From: Modicisalibacter sp049808615
GTDB lineage: Bacteria > Pseudomonadota > Gammaproteobacteria > Pseudomonadales > Halomonadaceae
Direction of reading: 5' to 3'
Assembly: GCF_049808615.1 (NCBI RefSeq)
Contig: NZ_JBNCAN010000016.1
Coordinates: 1 to 64,000 of the forward strand
Length of the DNA: 64,000 nucleotides
Shown here: in pieces, positions 1 to 7,706 of the stretch
How positions within the stretch are numbered: position 1 is the stretch's first letter
Layout of the letters: every line of letters starts with the position of its first letter
Position numbers and translations under genes: made by a program
The notes under the pieces: model-generated
What the model was told of the DNA's origin: nothing
Databases searched by the model: none
What the model saw: only the letters and a program-made list of their open reading frames with translations

Positions 1-11
1 AGCGTCGCCAT
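1..11 (-). CDS. 5' end of a leftward gene, cut by the window edge
   Basis: On the minus strand a GGGGAGGA ribosome-binding site (about positions 17-24) stands six bases ahead of an ATG at 11-9, followed by codons for Met-Ala-Thr. The rest of the gene lies outside the window, so no product can be named. It is divergent from the BCCT transporter, so the two may share the 240-bp region between them. The call rests only on the start signal. Confidence 0.45.
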
Positions 12-251
12 GGTTGGTCCTCCCCGGTATGCGTTCAGCGGGTGAGACGGAATCGGCGGTCAGAAAATGCTCGCTGGCGGTGATAGGGGAAGTGTCGACG
101 CCGGCATCACGGATTCAGGAATTAAAGAGAGCAAAGCGGTTGAACAACAACCTTGCAATATGGCGTTAGTGCAGCAATCCCATTCGACGCCGACTCTATC
201 TACTTCTACGGTTACTAAGGAAACGATAATAATGCACAAGGAAAATCGTCG

Positions 252-1862
252 ATGGAAAAGCTAGCACGAAAACTTCGACTACAGACCGATCCAATCATAT
301 TCTTCGTTTCAGCAGGCATCATGGTGGTATTTCTTATCACCTTGCTTCTGATCCCGGAAACCATCGAGCAGGCCTTTGGCGCCGGACGCTCCTGGATCGT
401 TACCAACCTCGGTTGGTTTTTCATCTTCGGCGTCACCAGCTGGGTGATCTTTCTTTTATGGGTGGCGATAAGCCGCTATGGCACGATTCGTCTCGGTGGC
501 AATAACGCTACGCCGGACTATGGCAACGTTTCCTGGTTCACCATGCTGTTCGCCGGCGGCATCGGCACCGTTCTGATGTTCTGGGGCGTGGCCGAGCCGA
601 TCTCCCACTTCTCCAACCCTCCGCATCCCGAGGTCGAACCTTTCACCGTGGAAGCCGCCGACGATGCCATTGGCTTTGCGATCTACCATCTGGGGCTCCA
701 TACCTGGGCGATCTTCACCCTGCCTGGGCTGGCCTTCGCCTATTTCATCTATCGCTATGATCTGCCCATGCGCTACAGCTCGGTGTTCTATCCGCTGATC
801 GGCGATCGCATCTACGGGCCGCTGGGCAAGACGCTGGATGTCTTTGCCGTTCTCGGCACCTTGTTCGGCGTCGCGGTATCCATTGGTCTGGGCACCCAGC
901 AGATCAATGCCGGTCTTACCGAGCTTCTCGGCATTCCGAATGCCGTCACCCCCAAGGTCATCATCATCGCTGTCCTGACCACTGTTGCCGTGAGCTCCAT
1001 CGTTGCCGGGCTGGATTCCGGCGTAAAACTGCTGTCCAACATCAATATCGGCATGGCGGTTGGCCTGATGCTCTTCGTGCTGTTCACCGGATCCACGGTA
1101 TTTTTGCTGCGCGCGACCATCGAGACCCTTGGTCTTTATATCTACAATATCGTGCCCATGGCCTTCTGGAATGACACCCTGGCGCAGTACACCCACGAGA
1201 AAGGCGGCTGGGGCTGGCAAGGCAACTGGACCGTCTTCTACTGGGCCTGGACTGTGACCTGGTCGCCGTTCATCGGCATCTTCGTGGCGCGCATCTCCCG
1301 CGGGCGCACCATTCGCGAGTTCGTCCTCGGCGTTCTCTTTGCGCCTTCGATCTTCACTCTGATCTGGTTCTCGATCTTCGGCTGGTCGGCGATGCAGATC
1401 GACGGTATCGGGGAAGACGCTCGTGCCGCCCTTGGCGATCAGGCCGGCGCGCTCTCCGCGGCAGTGGCGGAAAGCGTACCCCTGGCGATGTTCGCCTTCT
1501 TCGAGCATTTCCCCTTCGCCACCATCATCAAGGGGTTGGCGGTCATCATCGTGGCGATCTTCTTTGCCACTTCCTCGGACTCGGCCTCCCTGGTAGTGGA
1601 TATGCTGTGCACCGGCACGCCGGAGCCGGGGCCCGTGCATCAGCGTTTGTTCTGGGGGATTTCCGAAGGGGTGCTGGCGGCCATGCTGATCGTGCTCGCC
1701 GGAGAAACCGGCCTGCTCGCCTTACAGCAGGTGATCACCGTCATTGGCCTACCGATCTTCATTCTGGCATTCGTCATGATGATCGCGCTGTACCGCGGCT
1801 TGACCAGTGAGCATATCAACAAGGTCACCGTGGGAGAGCCGCCTAGGGCGGAGGATTTGTAA
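252..1862 (+). CDS. BCCT family betaine/choline/carnitine transporter
   Basis: A 536-residue inner-membrane carrier of the BCCT family, which imports quaternary-ammonium osmolytes by cation symport or exchange. The sequence has about 12 hydrophobic segments. The glycine-rich TM3 motif GGIGTV is at residues 102-107. The tryptophan-rich TM8 signature starts near residue 326 (WTVFYWAWTVTWSPFIG, then ARISRGRTIREF), and SSDSAS lies near residue 441. There is only a short hydrophilic tail after the last membrane segment, unlike BetT proteins with a long cytoplasmic C-terminus. The start is ATG 252 with AAGGA at 238-242. The substrate cannot be told from sequence; uptake of compatible solutes fits a halophilic host. 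A strong inverted repeat follows the stop codon. Confidence 0.93.
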   Translation: MEKLARKLRLQTDPIIFFVSAGIMVVFLITLLLIPETIEQAFGAGRSWIVTNLGWFFIFGVTSWVIFLLWVAISRYGTIRLGGNNATPDYGNVSWFTMLFAGGIGTVLMFWGVAEPISHFSNPPHPEVEPFTVEAADDAIGFAIYHLGLHTWAIFTLPGLAFAYFIYRYDLPMRYSSVFYPLIGDRIYGPLGKTLDVFAVLGTLFGVAVSIGLGTQQINAGLTELLGIPNAVTPKVIIIAVLTTVAVSSIVAGLDSGVKLLSNINIGMAVGLMLFVLFTGSTVFLLRATIETLGLYIYNIVPMAFWNDTLAQYTHEKGGWGWQGNWTVFYWAWTVTWSPFIGIFVARISRGRTIREFVLGVLFAPSIFTLIWFSIFGWSAMQIDGIGEDARAALGDQAGALSAAVAESVPLAMFAFFEHFPFATIIKGLAVIIVAIFFATSSDSASLVVDMLCTGTPEPGPVHQRLFWGISEGVLAAMLIVLAGETGLLALQQVITVIGLPIFILAFVMMIALYRGLTSEHINKVTVGEPPRAEDL

Positions 1863-1873
1863 CCGCCTATTGT

Positions 1874-1933
1874 GTTGTTCACCGCCCGCCGAGCTGACAG
1901 CATAGCCAATTCGCTCGGGGGGCGGTGAACAAC
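1874..1933. repeat. Long inverted repeat / hairpin after the BCCT gene
   Basis: Two 21-base arms (1874-1894 and 1913-1933) are reverse complements with a single mismatch, around an 18-base loop. The arms begin GTTGTTCACCGCCC and end GGGCGGTGAACAAC. The element starts 11 bases after the transporter stop. No U-run follows, so it may be a factor-independent stem, a 3' mRNA stabiliser, or a miniature repeat element. Confidence 0.7.
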
Positions 1934-1979
1934 GCTTGCAGAAGATAGGCGAGCGTTTCGGAGGAGGGCCGTGTCCCTC

Positions 1980-2462
1980 TCAGGCTGATCTGACCGCGGC
2001 TTCGAGTGCTGCGATGTCGATCTTCTTCATCGTCATCATTGCCTCCATCGCGCGTTTGGCCTTGTCGCGGTCGGAGCTGGTCGTCAGTTCCATCAGCCGT
2101 TTCGGCGTGATCTGCCAGGAGAAATCCCAGCGGTCCTTGCACCAGCCGCAGTCGCTCTCCCTGCCGCCGTTCCCGACAATCGCGTTCCAGTAGCGATCGG
2201 TCTCCTCTTGGTCATCGGTCAGCACCATGAAGCTGACGGCCTCGTTCGGCGTGAAGACGGGGCCACCATTCAGTCCCAGGAACCGCCGGCCGAGCACGGT
2301 GAACTCGACGGTCAGTTCGTTGCCTTCCCGTCCGCCTGGGTAGTCGGTCGCGGCCGCGTTCACACGGTCGACATGGCTATGGGGAAAAGTGGCGGCGTAG
2401 AACGCCGCCGCCTTGCTTGCTTCGCCGTGGTCGAACCACAGGCAGGTGACGAGGTTGGTCAT
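1980..2462 (-). CDS. VOC family protein, PhnB-like (glyoxalase fold)
   Basis: A 160-residue single-domain protein of the PhnB-like branch of the VOC superfamily (often labelled 3-demethylubiquinone-9 methyltransferase-like). Visible features are the N-terminal [21 protein letters not shown], the central [24 protein letters not shown] strand region, and a C-terminal half containing [16 protein letters not shown], a hallmark of this branch. The enzymatic reaction is unknown. GGGAGA precedes ATG 2462. The stop codon of a truncated RibD/DHFR-like reading frame overlaps this start (ATGA), so the gene is probably translated by coupling to that relic and transcribed from the ECF-type promoter at 2623-2650. 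Confidence 0.85.
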   Translation of the reverse strand: MTNLVTCLWFDHGEASKAAAFYAATFPHSHVDRVNAAATDYPGGREGNELTVEFTVLGRRFLGLNGGPVFTPNEAVSFMVLTDDQEETDRYWNAIVGNGGRESDCGWCKDRWDFSWQITPKRLMELTTSSDRDKAKRAMEAMMTMKKIDIAALEAAVRSA

Positions 2463-2584
2463 AGCGATTCTCCCTGAATCTTGGGGGTCGGCTCATTTCG
2501 TCGGATCGGAAAAGGATCCGGTCCGCCGGGCGCCTGGATCACGCCGTCCAGCGAGATGTGTTCGATGATCCGGATCTTTCTCAC
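2459..2584 (-). pseudogene. Truncated dihydrofolate reductase-like (RibD C-terminal family) stub
   Basis: A 41-codon frame starts at GTG 2584 behind a GGAGAG site. It reads VRKIRIIEHISLDGVIQAPGG followed by PDP, the usual N-terminus of RibD-C/DHFR-like proteins of about 190 residues. The similarity stops after PDP and the frame runs out at 2459. What remains is the first strand and loop only; the NADPH-binding remainder is gone. The stop overlaps the start of the downstream VOC gene, which suggests the deletion removed the body of this gene while leaving its promoter and leader to drive the neighbour. Confidence 0.75.
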
Positions 2585-2622
2585 CGTTTCTCTCCAGAGT
2601 TTTTTTATCTTCCTATCCTGAT

Positions 2623-2650
2623 GACGAATGAGCGGCGGATTTATCGACAC
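2623..2650 (-). promoter_or_regulatory. Predicted ECF42-type promoter, leftward
   Basis: On the minus strand TGTCGA (2650-2645) is followed after 18 bases by CGTC (2626-2623), 39 bases ahead of GTG 2584. The boxes match those at 2668, 6083, 6394 and 8094, with one extra spacer base. It is back to back with the rightward copy at 2668. Confidence 0.5.
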
Positions 2651-2667
2651 TGACTTCTGCAACGCTT

Positions 2668-2694
2668 GTCGATTCATGACCGGATCATCCGTCG
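2668..2694 (+). promoter_or_regulatory. Predicted ECF42-type promoter upstream of DUF1428
   Basis: TGTCGA at 2668-2673 and CGTC (then GT) at 2691-2694 are separated by exactly 17 bases, the same geometry as the copies before the YCII operon and the sigma-factor operon. The -10-like box is 113 bases ahead of the DUF1428 start, so the leader would be longer than at the other sites. Confidence 0.55.
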
Positions 2695-2803
2695 TAGGAA
2701 TGCACAGATACGCGCAACTGATCTGCCGTATGGCATCAAGCGGCCAGTGATGGAAACGCTCCTGCTGCGATCATTCACTCAATTCATTGAAGGAGAAACA
2801 AGA

Positions 2804-3157
2804 ATGACTTACGTCGACGGATTCGTTGCCGCGGTGCCCAACGAGAATAAAGAAGCGTTCAGACAACATGCCGAACAGGCGGCGGAGGTGTTCAAGGAGT
2901 ACGGCGCTCTACAGGTGATCGAATGCTGGGGAGACGAGGTCCCCGACGGGGAGGTTTCCTCCTTCCCCATGGCGGTAAAGCTCAAGCCGAACGAAACCGT
3001 TGTTTTCTCGTGGATTACCTGGCCCTCCCGAGAAGTCAGGAATCAGGGTATGGATAAGGTCATGGCCGATCCCCGCCTGCAGCTTGAGACGAACCCCATG
3101 CCTTTCGATGGCAAACGCCTGATCTATGGCGGATTCGAGATCCTGGTTGATCGCTGA
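2804..3157 (+). CDS. DUF1428 family protein (YbaA-like)
   Basis: A 117-residue cytoplasmic protein of the DUF1428 family (dimeric alpha-beta barrel fold, function unknown). It begins MTYVDGFVAAVP, includes GALQVIECWGDEVPDG and ends with KRLIYGGFEILVD, all characteristic of the family. The start is ATG 2804 behind AAGGAG at 2790-2795; an in-frame upstream extension to 2666 has no ribosome-binding site. It lies downstream of a predicted ECF-type promoter. A second, truncated copy of the same gene family is at 18380. Confidence 0.88.
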   Translation: MTYVDGFVAAVPNENKEAFRQHAEQAAEVFKEYGALQVIECWGDEVPDGEVSSFPMAVKLKPNETVVFSWITWPSREVRNQGMDKVMADPRLQLETNPMPFDGKRLIYGGFEILVDR

Positions 3158-3255
3158 ACGGTTGGCCGATTCTTCCGCTCCCAGACGAGGCGAGACCCGG
3201 CGGTGCATCAGCAAGTCGAGCTGGGGCTGCGCCATGGCCTGCCCCGAAGCTTGCC

Positions 3256-3906
3256 TCAACCAGCTGGGGTGCCTCGCCTGGGACGGCGGATGACTCTCAC
3301 CACTCCGCTGTTGCCGCCGCCGCAGAAGAAGCGATCGCCGCCGTCGGACTCGAGCCCCGACACGCCCACACCCGGCGGCATCTCGATCCATTCCAGGAGC
3401 TCCCCCGTCTGCGGATCGAGCCGCCGCAGGTCACTCTGATCGTCCTGCCAGGTGCCGTGCCAGAGTTCGCCGTCGATCCAGGTGACCCCCGTGACGAAGC
3501 GCTCGGACGCGATGGTGCGCAGGACCGCGCCCGTCTCGGGATCGACCTGCTGGATCCGGCGGTCCCGATACTGGCCGACCCACAGCGACCCTTCGGCCCA
3601 GGCGAGCCCCGAGTTACCGTCGCCAGGAGGAGCCGGGAGCGTGGCCAGCACACGGCCGGTGTCCGGATCGATCTTCTGGATGCGATCCCCGGCTATCTGA
3701 AACAGGTGCCGACCGTCGAAGGCCGTGCCGGCATCGGCGGCGACGTCGAGCGAACGCAGTAGCTCACCGCTCGCCGGATCGAGAGCCGTGAGTTTGCCGT
3801 CGGTGGCGAACCAGATGTGCCGACCGTCATAACTGACCCCATGCACGCCCTCGACACCCGGGAAGGGGCCATGCTCACGGAGGATTTCGGCCGTTGATCG
3901 CTTCAT
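3256..3906 (-). CDS. PQQ-like beta-propeller / YncE-type repeat protein
   Basis: A 216-residue protein built from repeated beta-propeller blades. Blades recur about every 40 residues with motifs of the form DGRHIWFAT...LDPASGELL, KIDPDTGRVLATL, QVDPETGAVLRTI and RLDPQTGELLEWI. No signal peptide is evident from the chosen start (ATG 3906, AGGAGA six bases upstream); an upstream in-frame ATG at 3933 has no such site. The role is unknown; propellers of this kind often bind ligands or proteins. It lies 36 bases after the TPR-like/HTH gene in the same orientation, so the two probably form one operon. Confidence 0.75.
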   Translation of the reverse strand: MKRSTAEILREHGPFPGVEGVHGVSYDGRHIWFATDGKLTALDPASGELLRSLDVAADAGTAFDGRHLFQIAGDRIQKIDPDTGRVLATLPAPPGDGNSGLAWAEGSLWVGQYRDRRIQQVDPETGAVLRTIASERFVTGVTWIDGELWHGTWQDDQSDLRRLDPQTGELLEWIEMPPGVGVSGLESDGGDRFFCGGGNSGVVRVIRRPRRGTPAG

Positions 3907-3942
3907 GATGTTCTCCTGATGTGGTGGCTTCATGCATCAAGC

Positions 3943-5181
3943 CTAGTCACTTGGCAGGGGAGCGGGGAGTAACAAGGTTGTCGGGAATCCCGGCACGGAG
4001 GGTATCACCCAACGCCGCGCCCGCCCGCAACCGAATGGCTGTACCCTGCCAGCGGCAGCCAGCGCGTCGAGGGCTCGCTGCACGGTGCGCTGGCTGGTGT
4101 CGAGCGCCAGCGCCAAGGCCGAACTCGACCAGGCCTCGCCGTCGGCAAGCAGGGCCAGCAGCCTCGCATGCGCCTCCTCGACGGGCGGCGCCAGCACCAC
4201 GACTTCGCGGCGGCCATGGGGTGCCAGCACGAACCCTCGCGACGTCGCGCTCACCCCGGCCAGGGTACCGAGCGCATGGCGCAGCCGCCCGATCTCGACC
4301 CGCAATCGCGCGCGATGTGATTCATCGGGGCGCTTCGCCCGGAAGGCGCGGGCGATGAGGGTGTGCCTCGGTACGTCGTCGGGCCAGGCCTCGCCCAGCG
4401 CACGGGCCAGGGTGAACAGCACCGGGCGACGGCCGAGCGCGATCACCCTGCGGGTGTCACGCACGACATGACGGCAGGCATCGACGACCAGCGCCTCCGA
4501 GGCTAGCAGCGCCTCGACCTCCTCGAGCCGCAGGGGCCGTTCCTCACCTAGCGCAATTAGACGCGCCGCAGGCTTTTCCAGGGCGCAAGCGACGCTCTCG
4601 ACTTCCGCCATCAGGGCGGGGATAGCGGCGTCGTGCGCGGCCTGCTTGGCTCGTGCCAGGGCCGCGCGCGCTGTCTTCGTGCGCAGGCGGCGCATCGCGA
4701 TCCCCGCGACCACCAGCTCGCAGGCAGTCCTCGAGGCGGGCCGCAGGACAGCGAAATCGAGACCGGCGAGCGTATGTTCGGCCTCGTCGAGGCGGCCGAT
4801 CAGCAGCAGGTGCCGGGCCTGCAGGTAGCGCGTATGCGCGGCGTTCACCCGATCGCCGTATGTCTCCAGGGTCGCTCGCGCCGTGGCTAGTGCTTTCGCG
4901 GGCCAACCCAGATCGCGCGAGACCAGGGCGATCTCGGCCTCGGCGATGATACACCGCGCACGGGCCACCGCTTCCCTGGGACCGAATGCACGCGCGGCAC
5001 TACGCAGCAGGGCCCTCGCACGCACGAAGTCGCCGAGCTGCGCCATCGCGATGCCGCGCAGCGCCAGTCCCGGAGCATCGTCGCGCAGGGCGACCCGGTT
5101 GAGGGCGCCGAGGGGATCACCCGCCGCCAGCGCCCGTGCCGCGGCCGCGATCAGCGCGTCCGCCCACCCAAATCCCGCCAC
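3943..5181 (-). CDS. TPR-like regulator with C-terminal winged-helix domains
   Basis: A 412-residue Ala/Arg-rich protein. The first 230 residues are helical repeats (for example LARAARALAAGDPLGALNRVALR and LLIGRLDEAEHTLAG), as in TPR domains. Residues about 270-330 resemble an OmpR/BTAD-type winged helix (RARLRVEIGRLRHALG). Residues about 350-395 form a second HTH (SSALALALDTSQRTVQRALDAL). A DNA-binding regulator is therefore likely, but no target is known. The start is GTG 5181 with GGGAG eight bases upstream. It is divergent from the DUF899 gene and precedes the propeller gene, either of which could be its target. Confidence 0.65.
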   Translation of the reverse strand: MAGFGWADALIAAAARALAAGDPLGALNRVALRDDAPGLALRGIAMAQLGDFVRARALLRSAARAFGPREAVARARCIIAEAEIALVSRDLGWPAKALATARATLETYGDRVNAAHTRYLQARHLLLIGRLDEAEHTLAGLDFAVLRPASRTACELVVAGIAMRRLRTKTARAALARAKQAAHDAAIPALMAEVESVACALEKPAARLIALGEERPLRLEEVEALLASEALVVDACRHVVRDTRRVIALGRRPVLFTLARALGEAWPDDVPRHTLIARAFRAKRPDESHRARLRVEIGRLRHALGTLAGVSATSRGFVLAPHGRREVVVLAPPVEEAHARLLALLADGEAWSSSALALALDTSQRTVQRALDALAAAGRVQPFGCGRARRWVIPSVPGFPTTLLLPAPLPSD

Positions 5182-5254
5182 AGTTGTTACTCCCGGGATG
5201 CGATACCTGTCGCCTAGTCTACCTCATGCCCCTTGGCTCTCAGGAGGATGCACG

Positions 5255-6025
5255 ATGACCACGCACAAGATCGGAACACGCGAAGAATGGCTGGCGGCGC
5301 GACTCGCGCTGCTCGAGGAGGAGAAGGCGCTCACGCGGCGCAGCGACGAACTGGCGCGCCAGCGGCAGGCACTGCCCTGGGTGCTAGTCGACAAGGCGTA
5401 TCGCTTCGAAACCGACGACGGCACCGCCTCGCTGGTCGACCTCTTCCGCGGCCGCTCGCAGCTGCTCGTTTATCACTTCATGTTCGGGCCCGACTACACG
5501 GCCGGCTGCCCTTCCTGCTCGGCGATTGCCGACGGCTTCGACGGCGTCGTCGCCCATCTGGCCCACCACGACGTCATGCTCTGGGCGATCTCTCGGGCGC
5601 CGCTCGCAAAGCTGCGGGCGTACAAGCGGCGAATGGGCTGGACCTTCCCTTGGGCGTCCTCGCTGGGCGGCGACTTCAACGCCGACTTCAGCGTCGCGTT
5701 CAGCGAATCTCAACAGCACGAGGGAGGTATTGAATATAACTACCGGCGCGAGGAGCCTCTCGCCGAAATACCGTCGCGCGGGATACCCGACGGGGACGCT
5801 ATCGGCGCTGCCATGAGCGGAACGGACGTGGCTACCTACACGCGCGAGCGACCGGGCATGAGCGCCTTCGTGCTCGAGGACGGCATCGTCTATCACAACT
5901 ACTCCACCTATGCGCGCGGGCTGGACGGTCTCTGGGGCATGTACCAGTGGCTCGACCGCGCTCCCAAGGGTCGCAACGAGAAAGGTGTCTGGTGGCGCCG
6001 CCACGATGAGTATGACAAGGACTGA
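5255..6025 (+). CDS. DUF899 family thioredoxin-like protein
   Basis: A 256-residue protein of the DUF899 family, which has a thioredoxin-like fold and is often annotated as a dithiol-disulfide isomerase-like protein. The candidate redox site is CPSC near residue 88, after the conserved YHFMFGPDYTAG. Other family marks are the WAISRAPLAKLRAYKRRMGW stretch and the C-terminal YHNYSTYARGLDGLWGMYQWLD. No signal peptide is seen, so it should act in the cytoplasm. ATG 5255 has an AGGAGG site eight bases upstream; the longer in-frame extension to 4883 lies over the divergent regulator and is rejected. Confidence 0.88.
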   Translation: MTTHKIGTREEWLAARLALLEEEKALTRRSDELARQRQALPWVLVDKAYRFETDDGTASLVDLFRGRSQLLVYHFMFGPDYTAGCPSCSAIADGFDGVVAHLAHHDVMLWAISRAPLAKLRAYKRRMGWTFPWASSLGGDFNADFSVAFSESQQHEGGIEYNYRREEPLAEIPSRGIPDGDAIGAAMSGTDVATYTRERPGMSAFVLEDGIVYHNYSTYARGLDGLWGMYQWLDRAPKGRNEKGVWWRRHDEYDKD

Positions 6026-6082
6026 GCGACGATGGATGTGATTGACGCAACGGCGAAACGTAAGCCCTTCGCCATGGGCGCC

Positions 6083-6112
6083 TGCCGATCTCGCGCCTGG
6101 CCGTTCGTCGTT
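6083..6112 (+). promoter_or_regulatory. Predicted ECF42-type promoter of the dead MFS gene
   Basis: TGCCGA at 6083-6088, 17 bases, then CGTCGTT at 6106-6112. The stretch CGTTCGTCGT is shared exactly with the promoters at 6394 and 8094. The gene it served begins at TTG 6138 behind AAGGAGG (6124-6130). Confidence 0.5.
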
Positions 6113-6137
6113 CCTTTGAGTCCAAGGAGGCTTCGAT

Positions 6138-6440
6138 TTGAGAGCGAGTTACGCGGCACTTAAAGCCAAACACGGAGACGAGCGTCGCGAGGCGATTCTG
6201 TTTCTGCTCTCTTTTGCATGCTGATAGCATCGCTCGATCAGTATATCGTCGTCACGCTTCCGCAGATCGCCCGAGACCTCGGCTATTCCGCCCAGACGCT
6301 GCAATCGGTCGCGAGCGCCTATGCGATCGCCTCCAGCGGCTTTCTGCTTTTCGGTGGAGCGCCTCCGACCTGCTTAGCCGACGCCAAGTGCCTGGTCGAT
6401 TTGTGGCCGTGTCGTTCGTCGTCATCGTGACGCCGGGGTT
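6138..6440 (+). pseudogene. Frameshifted and truncated MFS (DHA2-type) drug efflux pump
   Basis: Starting from TTG 6138 (AAGGAGG seven bases upstream) the frame reads through AILFLLSFAC and stops. It resumes one frame over at 6218 with MLIASLDQYIVVTLPQIARDLGYS and AYAIASSGFLLFGG. It then shifts again at about 6358 to SASDLLSRRQV, the equivalent of the conserved loop between TM2 and TM3 (normally like RASDLLGRRR). Three frames thus encode the first 100 or so residues of a DHA2-family transporter; the remaining 350 or more are missing. The YCII gene starts 30 bases later. Confidence 0.75.
6394..6423 (+). promoter_or_regulatory. Predicted ECF42-type promoter of the YCII operon
   Basis: GGTCGATTT (6394-6402) and GTCGTTCGTCGTC (6411-6423) align base for base, with identical spacing, to the region upstream of the VOC gene at 8171. 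The -10-like CGTC is 54 bases ahead of the start codon in both cases, and both carry ATTCGAGGAG at the ribosome-binding position. Confidence 0.6.
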
Positions 6441-6470
6441 TAGACGCCGGCCCGATTCGAGGAGAAAGGC

Positions 6471-6887
6471 ATGCGCTACATGATTATCGTCAAGGCCACT
6501 CAGGATTCCGAGGCCGGCGTGATGCCCGGCGAGGACTTGCTCGCTCGCATGGCCGCCTATCATGAAGAATTGGCCAAGGCCGGCGTATTACTGGATGGAT
6601 CGGGTCTGCTTCCCAGCTCGACCGGTTGGCGGGTGCGTTATGACGGCGACAAGCGCACGTTGATCGACGGGCCGTTCACCGAAAGCATGGAACTGATCAC
6701 CGGCTATACGCTCATCCAGGTCAGGAGCCGCGAAGAGGCGGCAGAGTGGGTGCGGCGCTTTCCAAATCCAGCGATTGACGGTGGCGAGGCGGAGATCGAG
6801 GTGCGCCGCCTGTTCGAACTTGAGGATTTCGGTGAGTCTGAGGCGGTCGACCGCTTTCAAACGCTAGATAATCGCAACGAGTCGTAG
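6471..6887 (+). CDS. YCII-related (DGPF domain) protein
   Basis: A 138-residue protein of the YCII/DGPF family (small ferredoxin-like fold, function unresolved). The signature DGPFTES is near residue 66, preceded by MRYMIIVKA at the N-terminus. DGPF proteins are known genomic companions of ECF42 sigma factors, and a sigma factor of that type lies 2.2 kb downstream. ATG 6471 has GAGGAG upstream. It is the first gene of a run (YCII, VOC, YCII, acetyltransferase relic) with short gaps of 13-50 bases. Confidence 0.85.
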   Translation: MRYMIIVKATQDSEAGVMPGEDLLARMAAYHEELAKAGVLLDGSGLLPSSTGWRVRYDGDKRTLIDGPFTESMELITGYTLIQVRSREEAAEWVRRFPNPAIDGGEAEIEVRRLFELEDFGESEAVDRFQTLDNRNES

Positions 6888-6937
6888 TCCTGACCCTACC
6901 TCTTGAACTGTTCTTGATTCGATTGAAGGAAATACAA

Positions 6938-7312
6938 ATGACAAATCCTGTCGTCTGGTTCGAAATATACGTGGCCGATATGGCGCGGGCGAAACGCTTT
7001 TACGAAACCGTGCTTGAACAAACGCTCGAGCGCCTCGACTCCCCCTTACCCGAGCTTGAGCTCTGGGCGTTTCCCATGGATCAGCAATCGGTCGGTGCCG
7101 GTGGCGCGTTGGTAAAAATGGAAGGCATGGCGCCTGGCGGCAACAGCACACTGGTATATTTCGACTGCGAGGATTGCGCCGTGGAAGCGGCGCGTGTCGT
7201 CGAGGCGGGCGGCCAGCTGCAACGCGAAAAGTGTTCCATCGAGGAGTATGGACATATCGCCCTGGTCATCGATACCGAAGGCAACATGATCGGTCTGCAT
7301 TCGATGCGTTGA
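6938..7312 (+). CDS. VOC family protein
   Basis: A 124-residue VOC/glyoxalase-fold protein: two beta-alpha-beta-beta-beta units starting VVWFEIYVADMARAKRFYETVL and ending EGNMIGLHSMR. VOC enzymes use a metal held by His/Glu residues; candidates are Glu12 and His near the C-terminus, but the full ligand set is not obvious. ATG 6938 follows GAAGGA; an upstream in-frame codon at 6914 lacks such a site. It is second in the YCII operon, between two YCII genes. Substrate unknown. Confidence 0.85.
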   Translation: MTNPVVWFEIYVADMARAKRFYETVLEQTLERLDSPLPELELWAFPMDQQSVGAGGALVKMEGMAPGGNSTLVYFDCEDCAVEAARVVEAGGQLQREKCSIEEYGHIALVIDTEGNMIGLHSMR

Positions 7313-7336
7313 TCAATCATCGCTACGGAGAACACC

Positions 7337-7693
7337 ATGGAGTATCTACTGCTGATCGTCGAGGCGCGCGGGGATCGAGAGACCCGCAGTGAAGATGAAG
7401 GCCGGGCGCTGTATGACGAGATGGTGCGCTTTGGTGAAGATCTCGCCACTCGCGGCAAGCTGTTGGCCAGCCGCTCGCTGCGTCCGGACAAGCATGGCGT
7501 GCGGCTTCAACAAGCCGGTGGCAAACCGACGCTGCTGGACGGCCCCTTCGCCGAGTCGAAGGAAATGATCGGCGGCTTCTTCCTGATAGACTGCGCCGAT
7601 CAAGATGAGGCCATTGCGATCGCCGAGCAATGCCCGGCCGCGCGTTTCGCCACAGTCGAGGTGCGTGAATGCGCGCCCTGCTATGTCGGTTGA
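7337..7693 (+). CDS. YCII-related (DGPF domain) protein
   Basis: A 118-residue YCII/DGPF protein with the signature LLDGPFAESKEMIGGFFLID near residues 71-90 and the N-terminus MEYLLLIVEA. It is a divergent paralogue of the product at 6471, third in the same operon, 24 bases after the VOC gene. GGAGA precedes ATG 7337. Function unknown; the association with an ECF42 sigma factor is typical of this family. Confidence 0.87.
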   Translation: MEYLLLIVEARGDRETRSEDEGRALYDEMVRFGEDLATRGKLLASRSLRPDKHGVRLQQAGGKPTLLDGPFAESKEMIGGFFLIDCADQDEAIAIAEQCPAARFATVEVRECAPCYVG

Positions 7694-7706
7694 GCGAGGA
7701 CAGCTC

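Noticed and set aside
93..119. TGTCGA at 93-98 upstream of the BCCT gene
   Set aside because: No CGTC or CGAC lies 16-18 bases downstream, so it does not fit the ECF-type pattern.
456..1640. A 394-codon open frame opposite the BCCT gene
   Set aside because: Antisense shadow of a conserved membrane protein, no ribosome-binding site and no family resemblance.
5205..5230. TGTCGC ahead of the DUF899 gene as another ECF site
   Set aside because: The -35-like box is imperfect and no CG(A/T)C stands at 17 bases, so DUF899 was left out of the proposed regulon.
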